Below are positions 8,980 through 17,835 of a stretch of 64,000 bases of DNA, piece after piece. Positions within the stretch are counted from its first letter, which is position 1; each line of letters starts with the position of its first letter. The notes beneath the pieces are model-generated. The model was given only the letters and a program-made list of their open reading frames with translations. It searched no databases and was not told the DNA's origin. The translations under genes were made by a program, and so were the position numbers. This stretch comes from Kamptonema formosum PCC 6407 (GTDB taxonomy: Bacteria > Cyanobacteriota > Cyanobacteriia > Cyanobacteriales > Microcoleaceae), in contig NZ_KB235903.1 in assembly GCF_000332155.1 (NCBI RefSeq), positions 125,166 through 189,165 of the forward strand, read 5' to 3'.

Positions 8980-10452
8980 ATGGTACAGACACCTTCGCGC
9001 CGTCGCAGCTACCAGCTTAAAGCTGCTAACTCGCTACAGCCAGCTAAAAGCATAGAAACTGTAGGCGCAGCAAACAGTATATCCCTACCGAATACGCCGC
9101 TATTCGGGACAGACGGCATTCGCGGCAAAGTTGGGGAATTATTAACGGCCCCCTTAGCGTTGCAAATCGGTTTTTGGGCGGGCCAAGTGTTGCGCGATCG
9201 CGCTTCCCAACCGGGCCCAGTCATTCTTGGCCAAGATAGTAGAAACTCCAGCGATATGCTGGCAATGGCCTTGTCAGCAGGTTTAACCGCCGCCGGTTTA
9301 GAAGTATGGAACTTGGGACTATGCCCCACCCCCTGCGTCGCCTATCTCGCCAGCGTTTCCCATGCTGTAGGCGGAGTGATGATTTCCGCTTCCCACAACC
9401 CCCCAGAGGACAACGGCATTAAGTTTTTCGGGCCGGGGGGCACCAAACTACCTTCAGCAGTACAGCAACAAATTGAAGCCGGAATCAGGGGTGGGGCAAA
9501 TGTCGCGATCGCGAGCTCCGTTTGGGGACACCACTACCACAGATCGGAATTAATCAAAGATTACGCCGCATCGCTACACGGCCCGCTCTTGCCAGAAGTG
9601 AATTTGCAAGGAATGCGAATTGTTTTAGACTTAGCTTGGGGGGCCGCCGCCCATATCGCCCCCGAAGTTTTTGCCGAAATGGGGGCAGAAGTTATCTGCT
9701 TGCACAACAATCCCGATGGCGATCGCATTAATGTTAACTGCGGTTCAACTAATCTTAATTGCCTGCAAGCAGCAGTTTTAGAACATCAAGCAGACTTAGG
9801 ATTTGCCTTTGACGGCGACGCTGACAGAGTTTTAGCCGTTGATACCAAAGGCAGACCCGTTGACGGCGATTATATTCTTTATCTGTGGGGCCAAAGGTTG
9901 CGCCAGTCCGGGAAATTGCCGGAAAATTTGATTATTTCTACAGTAATGGCTAACTTAGGATTTGAACGTGCTTGGGAACAAACAGGCGGCAAATTAATTA
10001 GAACTTCCGTCGGCGATCAGTACGTCCACGCCGAAATGGAACGTACAGGATCGAAATTGGGGGGCGAACAATCCGGTCATATTCTCTGCCCTCATTATGG
10101 TGTCAGCGGCGACGGTTTGTTAACCGCTTTGCATTTAGCATCGTTGGTTCGCAAGTCGGGAGAATCTTTAGCAGAATTAGTGGATGGTAGCTTTCAAACC
10201 TACCCGCAACTATTACGCAATGTCCGAGTTGAAGACCGAGAGAAACGGATGAGATGGCAAGAGTGCGATGCCTTGCAGAGTGCGATCGCGATCGCTACAA
10301 AGGCAATGGGAGAACAAGGACGAGTCCTCGTCCGCGCCTCTGGTACTGAACCATTAATTCGAGTTATGGTAGAAGCAGCCAGTGACGAATTAGTAAACCA
10401 TTGGACGGAAAATTTAGTGGTAGCAGTCCAGCAACATATCGCCTTTTGCTAA
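8980..10452 (+). CDS. glmM: Phosphoglucosamine mutase
   Basis: Interconverts glucosamine-6-P and glucosamine-1-P for UDP-GlcNAc, and so for peptidoglycan and polysaccharides. The ATG follows agaggag at a good distance; an upstream in-frame TTG is less likely. The order of motifs is LFGTDGIRG (family start), [16 protein letters not shown] with the phospho-serine, the Mg loop DGDADRV, GGEQSGH for substrate, and [12 protein letters not shown] for phosphate. The 490 aa include a roughly 38-residue N-terminal extension common in cyanobacterial GlmM. Confidence 0.94.
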   Translation: MVQTPSRRRSYQLKAANSLQPAKSIETVGAANSISLPNTPLFGTDGIRGKVGELLTAPLALQIGFWAGQVLRDRASQPGPVILGQDSRNSSDMLAMALSAGLTAAGLEVWNLGLCPTPCVAYLASVSHAVGGVMISASHNPPEDNGIKFFGPGGTKLPSAVQQQIEAGIRGGANVAIASSVWGHHYHRSELIKDYAASLHGPLLPEVNLQGMRIVLDLAWGAAAHIAPEVFAEMGAEVICLHNNPDGDRINVNCGSTNLNCLQAAVLEHQADLGFAFDGDADRVLAVDTKGRPVDGDYILYLWGQRLRQSGKLPENLIISTVMANLGFERAWEQTGGKLIRTSVGDQYVHAEMERTGSKLGGEQSGHILCPHYGVSGDGLLTALHLASLVRKSGESLAELVDGSFQTYPQLLRNVRVEDREKRMRWQECDALQSAIAIATKAMGEQGRVLVRASGTEPLIRVMVEAASDELVNHWTENLVVAVQQHIAFC

Positions 10453-10535
10453 TGGCTAATTGCTAATGGCTAATGGCTAATGGCTAATTGCTAATTGCTA
10501 ATTGCTAATTGCTAATCGCTAATTGCTAATTGGGG
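10453..10535. repeat. Heptamer tandem repeat array (gctaatt/gctaatg)
   Basis: About eleven direct copies of a 7-base unit alternating gctaatt and gctaatg, starting right after the glmM stop. This is the short tandem repeat type seen between genes of filamentous cyanobacteria. An array of the complementary unit lies about 250 bases downstream. Confidence 0.9.
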
Positions 10536-10538
10536 CCT

Positions 10539-10605
10539 AGAAACCGGGTTTTTTTACGAAAATACTTCGTTAGAACCCAGAGATTTGTTAAAAAACCCGG
10601 TTTCT
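10539..10605. repeat. Hairpin repeat, agaaaccgggtt family
   Basis: Inverted repeat with arms agaaaccgggtt and aacccggtttct around a 43-base loop. The same arms occur in the inner element near 41.8 kb. The remaining sequence up to 10780 shows no convincing gene: the 64-codon open frame there has no recognisable domain and runs through the repeat. Confidence 0.8.
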
Positions 10606-10783
10606 TTAGTCCAGCGTATAAGTCGTGTGAGATATTTCACCATTGTTAATAAAGGACTCAATCACAGGCTGGGTAAGAATTTTTTTGCTTTCACTATGAG
10701 GCGGAGGTTTCAACCCCAGTCGGACTATAGCTTTAAAAGAATCAATCAAGTCTGCTTTTCAAGAAGGGTTATAAAATAAGTAC

Positions 10784-10852
10784 CAATTAGCGATTAGCGA
10801 TTAGCAATTAGCCATTAGCAATTAGCCATTAGCCATTAGCAATTACCAAAAT
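10784..10852. repeat. Heptamer tandem repeat array, inverted orientation
   Basis: Direct copies of the unit attagca/attagcc, the reverse complement of the array after glmM. The two arrays flank about 250 bases in inverted orientation and could pair in single-stranded form. The array ends a few bases before the next glycosyltransferase start. Confidence 0.88.
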
Positions 10853-10858
10853 ATAACA

Positions 10859-11863
10859 ATGAACCCTTACGAATTACCAATTTCCAATTATAAATTCCCC
10901 ATTCCCATCTCTGTTGTCATACCAACATACAACCGCGAAGTACATTTGCGCGATACATTAGCCGATGTAGTCAAACAAAATTACCCCCATTTTGAAGTCT
11001 TAGTAGTAGACCAAACTCGCAGCCACGAAGACGAGACTCAATCCTATTTAAAAGAATTAGTAGACACAGGTAAAATCCGCTGGTTTCGAGTTAATTGGGC
11101 GAGTTTACCTGGAGCTCGTAACTATGCAGTAGAGCGTGCATTTGGGAATATAATTTTATTTATTGATGATGACGTACAATTACCAGATAGTTTTCTAGAA
11201 AATCATGCTCGTAACTACTTAGAAAAACCACAAATCGGAGCAGTAGCAGGGCGAGTTTTTGATAGAATGAAATTAGATGATTCTGGGGGCGACTTAAGAA
11301 TAGAATATTTGCCAACAGAAGCAATGGATGCAGGTATTGGCTGGTATCATATTGACTTAGTACATACAGTGAAACCCCAGCAAGTACTATCAGCTAGAGG
11401 CTGCAATATGTCCTTTCGTCGGGAGATTTTTATTGAACACGGATTAAGATTTGACGAGCGATTTATGGGTAGTGCAGTGCGGGAAGAGTCGGATTTTTGT
11501 TTGAGGTTACAAGCTATAGGTTATCAAATTTGGTACGAGCCAGAAGCCTATTTAATTCACTTAGGAGAAGAGACTGGCGGCTGTCACGATATTAGTCAGC
11601 GTTCGATCAACTATCAAGTTACATTCTATCACAATCACTTCCTAATGGGGTTAAAAAATTTAACGCCTGTTCAAAATTTACGATTTTTTGCCAAGTTATT
11701 TGATTGTCACGTTTTAGGACATCCGCCTTGCTGTAAAAGCGGTTCTCCGATCAAGATTATAACTCGATTATTTTTTTACATACTTGGGTTTATTAGCGCT
11801 ATTTTCACATTAATTATGTCCCTTTGGACTGATGGCCAAATTTACTCTAGGTTACGCAATTAG
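10859..11863 (+). CDS. Family 2 glycosyltransferase
   Basis: GT-A transferase of 334 aa. It has ISVVIPTYNRE near residue 18, DQTRSHEDE, and the metal-binding segment FIDDDVQLPD near residue 101. ARGCNMSFRREIF and EESDFCLRL follow as the acceptor-side motifs, and there is one C-terminal hydrophobic segment (about 297-323). The first 16 residues resemble translated repeat DNA from the adjacent heptamer array, so the native start may have been altered, but no better start is visible. Sugar and acceptor unknown. Confidence 0.87.
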   Translation: MNPYELPISNYKFPIPISVVIPTYNREVHLRDTLADVVKQNYPHFEVLVVDQTRSHEDETQSYLKELVDTGKIRWFRVNWASLPGARNYAVERAFGNIILFIDDDVQLPDSFLENHARNYLEKPQIGAVAGRVFDRMKLDDSGGDLRIEYLPTEAMDAGIGWYHIDLVHTVKPQQVLSARGCNMSFRREIFIEHGLRFDERFMGSAVREESDFCLRLQAIGYQIWYEPEAYLIHLGEETGGCHDISQRSINYQVTFYHNHFLMGLKNLTPVQNLRFFAKLFDCHVLGHPPCCKSGSPIKIITRLFFYILGFISAIFTLIMSLWTDGQIYSRLRN

Positions 11864-11879
11864 CGAGCAAATTGTAATT

Positions 11880-11951
11880 GTAAGGTGGGCGCTCGCCTAC
11901 AACTATCTTCTGCTATGATTTACAGGCTTGTTGCGGCGAGCGCCACCCTAC
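11880..11951. repeat. Palindromic repeat, gtaaggtgggcgctcgcc family
   Basis: Arms gtaaggtgggcgctcgcc and ggcgagcgccaccctac around a short AT-rich centre. Two more copies lie at 26584 and 37684, both between genes. It fills half of the gap between two glycosyltransferase genes. Confidence 0.9.
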
Positions 11952-12012
11952 GTTTAATTATGTCCGACTACTTAGTTGGCAAGTAACCTTGCCAATCACC
12001 TATTACTAAAAG

Positions 12013-13188
12013 ATGAGAATTTTAGTTGTCAGTCACACCTACATTGTAGATATAAACCGTGAAAAATTCAAGATTTTAGCCAATCTAGAAGCAGGTATTG
12101 AGGTGATAATTGTCGTACCGCGACGTTGGAAGCCAGGAGGAGTGCAAAATCAGATTATTGAGACACAATTTTATCAGGAAGGTTCATTTAAGGTAGTACC
12201 GCTGTCAAATTTTAGTCAAAATAATCAAGCATTACTCACATTTGGTACAGATTTAATTAAGTTATTGCGGCAGTTTAAACCGCAAATCATCCAAGTAGAA
12301 CAGGGTTCAAAGTCTCTTGCCTACACTCAGTTAATTATACTCAATAAACTGCTAGGTTTGAAGGCAAAGAATATATTTTTTACTTGGTGGAATCTGCCTT
12401 ATAAATTAAAGTTTCCAGTTTCTTTATTAGAAGCTTATAACCTTAAGTATACTGACGGAATTATTGCTGGAAATTTAGCTGGGGCTGAAATATTGCGTCA
12501 GCGGGGATACCAAGAGACAATTAAAGTGATGCCACAGTTAGGCGTAGATGAAAGCTTATTTATCCCTGCTTCTAAAAATGCTGAATTGTCTGATTTATTG
12601 GGGATTAAGTCTACAGATTTTGTGGTAGGATTTGTGGGTAGATTTGTGGAAGAAAAGGGTTTGTTGACGCTGGCTAAAGCATTAGCTAGTTTAAAAGAAC
12701 GTAATTGGAAATGGCTTTTAGTGGGGCGGGGAGAGTTGAGATCGCATCTAGTTGATAAAGCAATAGAATGGGGAATAAATGACAGATTAATCTGGGTAGA
12801 AAGTGTTTCTCACAATCAGGTTCCCGAATATATTAACTTAATGAACGTATTAGTATTGCCATCAGAGACGAGTTATAAGTTTAAAACTTTAACTGCTGTT
12901 GGTTGGAAAGAACAATTCGGTCATGTTTTAATTGAGGCGATGGCTTGTAGAGTTCCGATAATTGCTTCTAATTGTGGGGAAATTCCTCATGTAATTGGGG
13001 ATGCAGGGTTAGTTTTTCCAGAGGGAAATGTAGAGGCTTTGCGAGATTGTTTGATACAATTGATGGAACTGCCGGAGTTGGCGGCGGATTTAGGTAAGCA
13101 GGGTTATGAAAGGGTGATGGTTCATTATACTAATCACGCCTTGGCTAGGCAGTTGTTAGATTTTTATCAGGATTTGTTAGAATGTTAA
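12013..13188 (+). CDS. Family 4 glycosyltransferase
   Basis: A 391-residue GT-B enzyme. It has MRILVVSHTYIV at the N-terminus, VVGFVGRFVEEKGL opening the donor domain near residue 210, and FGHVLIEAMACRVPII with the EX7E motif near residue 310. It probably extends a lipid-linked glycan. The next glycosyltransferase of this cluster is 2 kb away, separated by an opposite-strand defence-type pair, which suggests that pair was inserted into a once continuous cluster. Confidence 0.88.
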   Translation: MRILVVSHTYIVDINREKFKILANLEAGIEVIIVVPRRWKPGGVQNQIIETQFYQEGSFKVVPLSNFSQNNQALLTFGTDLIKLLRQFKPQIIQVEQGSKSLAYTQLIILNKLLGLKAKNIFFTWWNLPYKLKFPVSLLEAYNLKYTDGIIAGNLAGAEILRQRGYQETIKVMPQLGVDESLFIPASKNAELSDLLGIKSTDFVVGFVGRFVEEKGLLTLAKALASLKERNWKWLLVGRGELRSHLVDKAIEWGINDRLIWVESVSHNQVPEYINLMNVLVLPSETSYKFKTLTAVGWKEQFGHVLIEAMACRVPIIASNCGEIPHVIGDAGLVFPEGNVEALRDCLIQLMELPELAADLGKQGYERVMVHYTNHALARQLLDFYQDLLEC

Positions 13189-13219
13189 ATAATTTAACTG
13201 TTGTTTAATGGATTAATAG

Positions 13220-13873
13220 TCAGTGAATAAATTTGTTTAGTTCTATCACTAGCAAATGTACTGTTGTTGAAGGATTATCCTGTTCAGGTTTGGGCGGATT
13301 ATATGCCTCCAAAAGCCGTTTTGCGTGCTTAATTGCTTTTTCCTGTTTATCTTTCAGTTCATCATAAATTGTCGGGCAGTTTTTTTCGTACTTATGCCCC
13401 AATAAATTAGTTAACATACTTTTATAGTTTTTACGAGACATCGCAGTATCATAATAATTAAAATGTAACAAGTACCAAAGTTCAAAAGCCTCATTGGAAT
13501 AAGCCACTTTAATGTCGTTGCTTTGAGCACGAGTTATAGCAGCATTAAAGTTTTGTGGAGGAAATGAATCGCGGTCAAATACACACCACACCTCGTCATT
13601 ATTATCAGCGCTATATTCTCCCTCTTTTTTCAACTTGATTGTTTCTTCTACTAGACTTATTGTATTTAACCCGTCTCCTTGAATATCAAGATTTATCACC
13701 TCTTTGTTTACCGGAAAGCTTTTGAAATAGTTAGGTTCAGTTTTTTCTCCTTCACAAACTATTAAAAACCATTTTCTCTGTTCTTTTGTCTCAACAGACC
13801 TATTAAAATAGGTATTATATGAGTTTTTGGACGATCCTTTTTCTCGTTTTTTTGATGAACGTTTATTACTCAT
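13220..13873 (-). CDS. rloB: RloB-like protein (AbiL-type second subunit, TOPRIM-like)
   Basis: 217 aa with the RloB family core: IVCEGEKTEPNYF (conserved Glu at 41) and CVFDRDSF (DxD at residues 100-102), an arrangement like a TOPRIM nuclease centre, then FELWYLLHF. The N-terminus is basic (KRSSKKREKGSSK). RloB is known as the partner of an RloA ATPase near restriction loci and in AbiL abortive-infection systems. Its start overlaps the end of the ATPase gene by eight bases. Cleavage of nucleic acid upon phage infection is inferred from the family. Confidence 0.85.
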   Translation of the reverse strand: MSNKRSSKKREKGSSKNSYNTYFNRSVETKEQRKWFLIVCEGEKTEPNYFKSFPVNKEVINLDIQGDGLNTISLVEETIKLKKEGEYSADNNDEVWCVFDRDSFPPQNFNAAITRAQSNDIKVAYSNEAFELWYLLHFNYYDTAMSRKNYKSMLTNLLGHKYEKNCPTIYDELKDKQEKAIKHAKRLLEAYNPPKPEQDNPSTTVHLLVIELNKFIH

Positions 13874-15137
13874 TAATTTGACCTATCAAACGGCTTAAGT
13901 CACCAATAAAAGGGATTGCCCCATACTTTCCACGAATATAATCTTTTTCTAAAGAAGCATCTTTACTTATTTTATACTCTACCAAAGAATAAAGATGAGT
14001 TGCACCATGCTTGTATTTTTCAGTGAACCATATTTGATCTTTTCTAAACAAGTTGTTGCTGAGTAGATTTGTGTCATGTGTTGTAAATATAAGTTGTGCG
14101 TTGTTGGGATTAGTCTCCTTAGAATTGAATAGACTGATAATCGCACAGGTAATTAATGGATGAAATCTTGCATCAAGTTCATCTATTAATAAAATGTCTC
14201 CTGCTTTTAATGCTTCAATCAAAGGGCCCGCTAAATAGAACAACTTTTTAGTCCCTTCTGATTCATTATCGTTAAGATCAAAAATTTCATTGGAAATTTG
14301 CTGATCTTCAGAATTGTATTTTCTGTGAACTGTCTTAATCTTTTTTACCTCCCGGCGATCGGAGGCTATAAGCTCTTCAAATAATGGCATTTGTAATTGT
14401 ATCGGTGTAAGTGTCTCAATTTCAATATCCTCAATCCCCAAATCTAGTTTTTTTACGAAGCGCAGAATATCATCTTTATGCTGTTTTTTTTCAAAGCTAC
14501 GGATTGTGTAATTGCGATATCCTGAATCGTGAAGTCCAGAAATTAATTTTAAACCTCTGAACCACATCAAAATTTTTTGTGCTATCTTGCCATTAAATTG
14601 TGCAACAACAGAAATGAACAAAGCATTATTTCTAGTCTTGTCTGTGATTCCTTTACCCTCTTTAAAAGCAGTGGTAAGCTGAAAATTATCTAACTTGCGT
14701 TCAAATAGCTTAAATTCCTTTGTTTTCTGCTGATAAAATAGCCATTCAGAAATAACCTGCTTTATATTTACCTCAAACCCGTATCTATATATTTTTCCCT
14801 CTAAGCGAAAAACAACTTCAAAAAAAGATGGTTCTTTTTCTGTTTGTGTACTTAGCCGGAAAGGTTCAACATCAATAGGTTCTGAAATTTGTCCCTCTTT
14901 CGATGAGTTCAGAACAAAGGATCTCATAAACTTAATAGCCGCCACAAAATTGCTCTTACCACTTGCATTGGCCCCATAAATTGCTGCACTTTTTAATAAT
15001 TTTAGTTGTTCGTTAACTTCAAATACATTATTTTCATCAACCTTTTTTTCTTCGCTAGTAATCGGCGAAGCTACCATGCTGAAGGTGACAATATCTTTAA
15101 AGGATTTGTAGTTGCCAATGCTGAATCCGATTAACAT
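13866..15137 (-). CDS. rloA: RloA-like AAA ATPase (AbiL-type first subunit)
   Basis: 423 aa from an ATG giving MLIGFSIGNYKSFKD, the usual start of AAA_15/AAA_21 ATPases; the frame is open 22 codons further but without family features. Walker A is YGANASGKSN near residues 54-63, Walker B GDILLIDELDARFHP near 320, and the switch histidine is in FTTHDTNLL. These are SMC/ABC-like signatures shared with OLD and RecF ATPases. It is the first gene of a two-gene operon with the RloB-like protein, on the strand opposite to all its glycosyltransferase neighbours. A sensor role in anti-phage defence is inferred from the pair. Confidence 0.87.
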   Translation of the reverse strand: MLIGFSIGNYKSFKDIVTFSMVASPITSEEKKVDENNVFEVNEQLKLLKSAAIYGANASGKSNFVAAIKFMRSFVLNSSKEGQISEPIDVEPFRLSTQTEKEPSFFEVVFRLEGKIYRYGFEVNIKQVISEWLFYQQKTKEFKLFERKLDNFQLTTAFKEGKGITDKTRNNALFISVVAQFNGKIAQKILMWFRGLKLISGLHDSGYRNYTIRSFEKKQHKDDILRFVKKLDLGIEDIEIETLTPIQLQMPLFEELIASDRREVKKIKTVHRKYNSEDQQISNEIFDLNDNESEGTKKLFYLAGPLIEALKAGDILLIDELDARFHPLITCAIISLFNSKETNPNNAQLIFTTHDTNLLSNNLFRKDQIWFTEKYKHGATHLYSLVEYKISKDASLEKDYIRGKYGAIPFIGDLSRLIGQINE

Positions 15138-15233
15138 ACATTTTCCTGAGAATAAAAACGAACATAATTTGTGAATGTTACTAGCTGTTCTATAATAACA
15201 CAACAGGTACTACCTATCAACAGATTTTAAAAA

Positions 15234-16448
15234 ATGCGAATCCTTCAAATTGTCCCCTCAATCTCCCTCGTCTACGGCGGCCCTAGTCAAATGGTACTCG
15301 GACTATCAGCCGCCCTTTCTAACCAAGGTATTAATGTTACAATCCTCACCACAGATTCTAACGGAGATATCGGTCAAACTCCCTTAGATGTTCCCCTGAA
15401 TCAACCAATACAGCAAGACGGATATAACATTATTTATTTCCGCTGTTCGCCCTTCCGTCGATATAAATTTTCTCTGAGTTTATTGCAATGGTTAAATAAC
15501 CATATTAAAGAATTCGATCTAGCCCATATTCATGCTCTATTCTCACCAATAAGTACCGCTGCTGCTACCATTGCTAGATATCATCATCTCCCCTATATTA
15601 TCCGTCCCTGCGGTATGCTTGACCCCGCAGACTTACGCAAGAAAAAGCAACTTAAACAAATTTATGCAGCCTTGTTAGAACGACCTAATTTAGCAGGCGC
15701 GGCTGCTATTCACTTCACCAGTAAACAAGAGGCGAAAATCTCAGAAAGATTCGGAATATCTACCGCAGGTAAAATACCGTTACCGCAAGACTTAGTAATT
15801 CCTTTGGGCGTTAAAATTAGCACTGATACCCTATTTGTTAAATCCCTTGCTAACCAGTTTTCTCTGAACTTGGTAGACGCACAAATTCCTCAAATATTAT
15901 TTATGTCCAGGATTGAACCTAAAAAAGGATTAAATCTGCTGATTCCCGCACTAGAAAAAATCCTAGCACAAGGAATCAAATTTAACTTTATCCTTGCTGG
16001 TTCTAATCCCCAAGATGCAGATTATGAGATGAAAATTAAGGAACAAATAGAAAATTCACCCTTGGTAAAACATACAACAATGACAGGATTTGTTACAGGA
16101 GAAATCAAGGCATATTTATTGCAAAATGCTGACTTATTTGTGCTACCTTCTTATTATGAAAACTTTGGTATTGCTGTAGCTGAAGCGATGGCCGCTGGTA
16201 CGCCTGTGGTAATCTCCGATCGCGTGCATATTTGGGAAGATATACAGCAAGCTGAAGCGGGTTGGGTTGGGCCTCTGGAAGTGGATGCGATCGCATCTCT
16301 AATTACCATAGCACTCCTAGATGCCGACGAGCGCAAACGGCGGGGGTTAAACGGGAGAGAGTATGCGAGAAAGTATTACAGTTGGGATGCGATCGCGCAG
16401 CAAACCATCCAAGCTTATCAACAAATTTTGAAACCGGGCAATTTTTAA
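15234..16448 (+). CDS. Family 4 glycosyltransferase
   Basis: A 404-residue GT4 enzyme. Its N-terminus MRILQIVPSISLVYGGPSQM with GGP is typical of the acceptor domain. LFMSRIEPKKGLNLLIPAL opens the donor domain near residue 222, and LPSYYENFGIAVAEAMAAG carries EX7E near residues 305-323. It is the last gene of the polysaccharide cluster. Its start is about 100 bases from the divergent RloA gene, so promoters of both should lie in that gap. Confidence 0.9.
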   Translation: MRILQIVPSISLVYGGPSQMVLGLSAALSNQGINVTILTTDSNGDIGQTPLDVPLNQPIQQDGYNIIYFRCSPFRRYKFSLSLLQWLNNHIKEFDLAHIHALFSPISTAAATIARYHHLPYIIRPCGMLDPADLRKKKQLKQIYAALLERPNLAGAAAIHFTSKQEAKISERFGISTAGKIPLPQDLVIPLGVKISTDTLFVKSLANQFSLNLVDAQIPQILFMSRIEPKKGLNLLIPALEKILAQGIKFNFILAGSNPQDADYEMKIKEQIENSPLVKHTTMTGFVTGEIKAYLLQNADLFVLPSYYENFGIAVAEAMAAGTPVVISDRVHIWEDIQQAEAGWVGPLEVDAIASLITIALLDADERKRRGLNGREYARKYYSWDAIAQQTIQAYQQILKPGNF

Positions 16449-16456
16449 TATTGCCC
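16436..16456. terminator. Probable bidirectional terminator hairpin
   Basis: gggcaat...attgccc with a seven-base loop overlaps the stop codon of the glycosyltransferase and lies between convergent genes. The run of T after it is weak. Confidence 0.5.
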
Positions 16457-16478
16457 AATTTCTTAATAGCTTTAAACT

Positions 16479-17030
16479 CTAAACAGCCGCTAACTTAGAA
16501 CGAATCTCAGTATCGGTATACTCCGGTACCCAACCCTCAGTACCATTAAAATAGCGTATAGCTTTAATCCTGCGACTAGCTGTTAAATAAAACCAATGTT
16601 CGCTATTAGCAGGAACGTTGATATATTCTTCAGATTGCACCGTCAATTCCACTTGATCGCCACCGGGACGCACAAACCCAAAAATGCCTTCACCTGCTAC
16701 AATATAGCGGACTTCATTATCAGCATGGGTATGGCACCGATCGAATTTAGATAGCATGGTATCTAAATTGGGAACCTCTGGATGCAGTACAATTAAATCG
16801 CGGGAATGATAGCCAGCAGTTTGCTTCAGTTCTTCAAAATAGCCATCTAAAGCTTCTAGAACTTGCTCTTTCTCGCTGTCGTTAAGCACATCTTGTGCCA
16901 GCAAATTGCGAATTTCTGGATCTTCACCAACTGGCCAGTGGTTAAGCTGAATGTTAAGTTGAGCGAGTTCGCGGGAAATGTCGCTCAGGTCAGTATAAGT
17001 TGTACCGTCTTCTAGTCGTAAAATAGCCAT
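16479..17030 (-). CDS. mtnD: Acireductone dioxygenase
   Basis: Cupin enzyme of the methionine salvage pathway that converts acireductone and O2 to 2-keto-4-methylthiobutyrate and formate (Fe form). The metal ligands HTHADNE (H100, H102, E106) and H145 in PANSEHWF are all in place. Length is 183 aa, as usual. No other salvage gene adjoins it here. It converges with the glycosyltransferase cluster and is 143 bases downstream of the Rieske gene on the same strand. Confidence 0.93.
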   Translation of the reverse strand: MAILRLEDGTTYTDLSDISRELAQLNIQLNHWPVGEDPEIRNLLAQDVLNDSEKEQVLEALDGYFEELKQTAGYHSRDLIVLHPEVPNLDTMLSKFDRCHTHADNEVRYIVAGEGIFGFVRPGGDQVELTVQSEEYINVPANSEHWFYLTASRRIKAIRYFNGTEGWVPEYTDTEIRSKLAAV

Positions 17031-17172
17031 ACTGCACCTCCCAATTGTCGGTTAGACGCGATCGAAAGACGCGAGGAATTGCGCCTCTACCAGGAAAACA
17101 ATTGTAACTGATATCTGGCACATTTGTCAGCAACGGCTAGAATTTAGTTTCGGAACTTTTAATTTTTAATTT

Positions 17173-17706
17173 TTAATTTTTTCGCGCGGATCGATCGCAG
17201 GTTTTCTTTCCACCAAACGGATTTGATTTTGCTTGAACTACCACTGTCACCAGCGGTAGGGAACGCTTCGCTGGGCCTTTAGTGACTTGTCCCTGAGAGT
17301 CGAACTGAGAACCGTGACAGGGACACTCAAAGCGCGATCGCTCTGCTTTCCACTCTACAGTACAACCTAAGTGCGTACACACAGGATTGATCCCATATTC
17401 CGCAATTTTTGGCCCCTCATTAATCACCAAATAAGCAACTTTTGGCAATCCTTTCACCAGTACAGGAATCCCAGCTTTCGCATCAGCAAGGAATTCAGAA
17501 ACCTCAATTGGTTTTCCCTCACTGTCTGCGGCTCTTACTCCCGGCAAATAATTTTCACACTGGGAATTATGGGGAAACGAAGAACAGAGCTTTTCCAGGT
17601 CAACATTTTCGCTTTGACTAGCTGCGGGAAAAAGCCACCCAATTGCCACGCTTCCCGCCGTTCCAGTCACCATGTATTGCAAGAATTGCCGCCGATTTTT
17701 TGTCAT
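17173..17706 (-). CDS. Rieske [2Fe-2S] protein with Tat-type N-terminus
   Basis: 177 aa. The N-terminus NRRQFLQYMVTGTAGSVAIG is a Tat-like signal or anchor helix. The cluster ligands are C110-T-H112...C115 (CTHLGC) and C128-P-C130-H131 (CPCHG), with C115 and C130 in the usual disulfide positions. This resembles the cytochrome b6f Rieske subunit PetC, of which cyanobacteria often carry extra copies; no petA lies next to it, so it is probably a minor paralogue. Two extra cysteines (41 and 50) follow the anchor. An A/T-rich repeat (ttttaat units) lies directly downstream. Confidence 0.87.
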   Translation of the reverse strand: MTKNRRQFLQYMVTGTAGSVAIGWLFPAASQSENVDLEKLCSSFPHNSQCENYLPGVRAADSEGKPIEVSEFLADAKAGIPVLVKGLPKVAYLVINEGPKIAEYGINPVCTHLGCTVEWKAERSRFECPCHGSQFDSQGQVTKGPAKRSLPLVTVVVQAKSNPFGGKKTCDRSARKN

Positions 17707-17835
17707 CGCCTCAGCCTTTAGCCTTCTCTATAAATTAGTTAATATTTCTCAAGAATATTTAACCCTAATTTTTATAATTATAGCTGGATCGAGGCAAGAG
17801 TGAGATATATTTAATGTAATTTCCCAAATTCGATC

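Noticed and set aside
10585-10779. 64-codon open frame between glmM and a glycosyltransferase
   Set aside because: It begins in a hairpin repeat, has no ribosome-binding site and shows no recognisable domain.
10453-10852. Possible CRISPR array because of regular repeats
   Set aside because: Units are seven bases with no spacers; no cas gene in the window.
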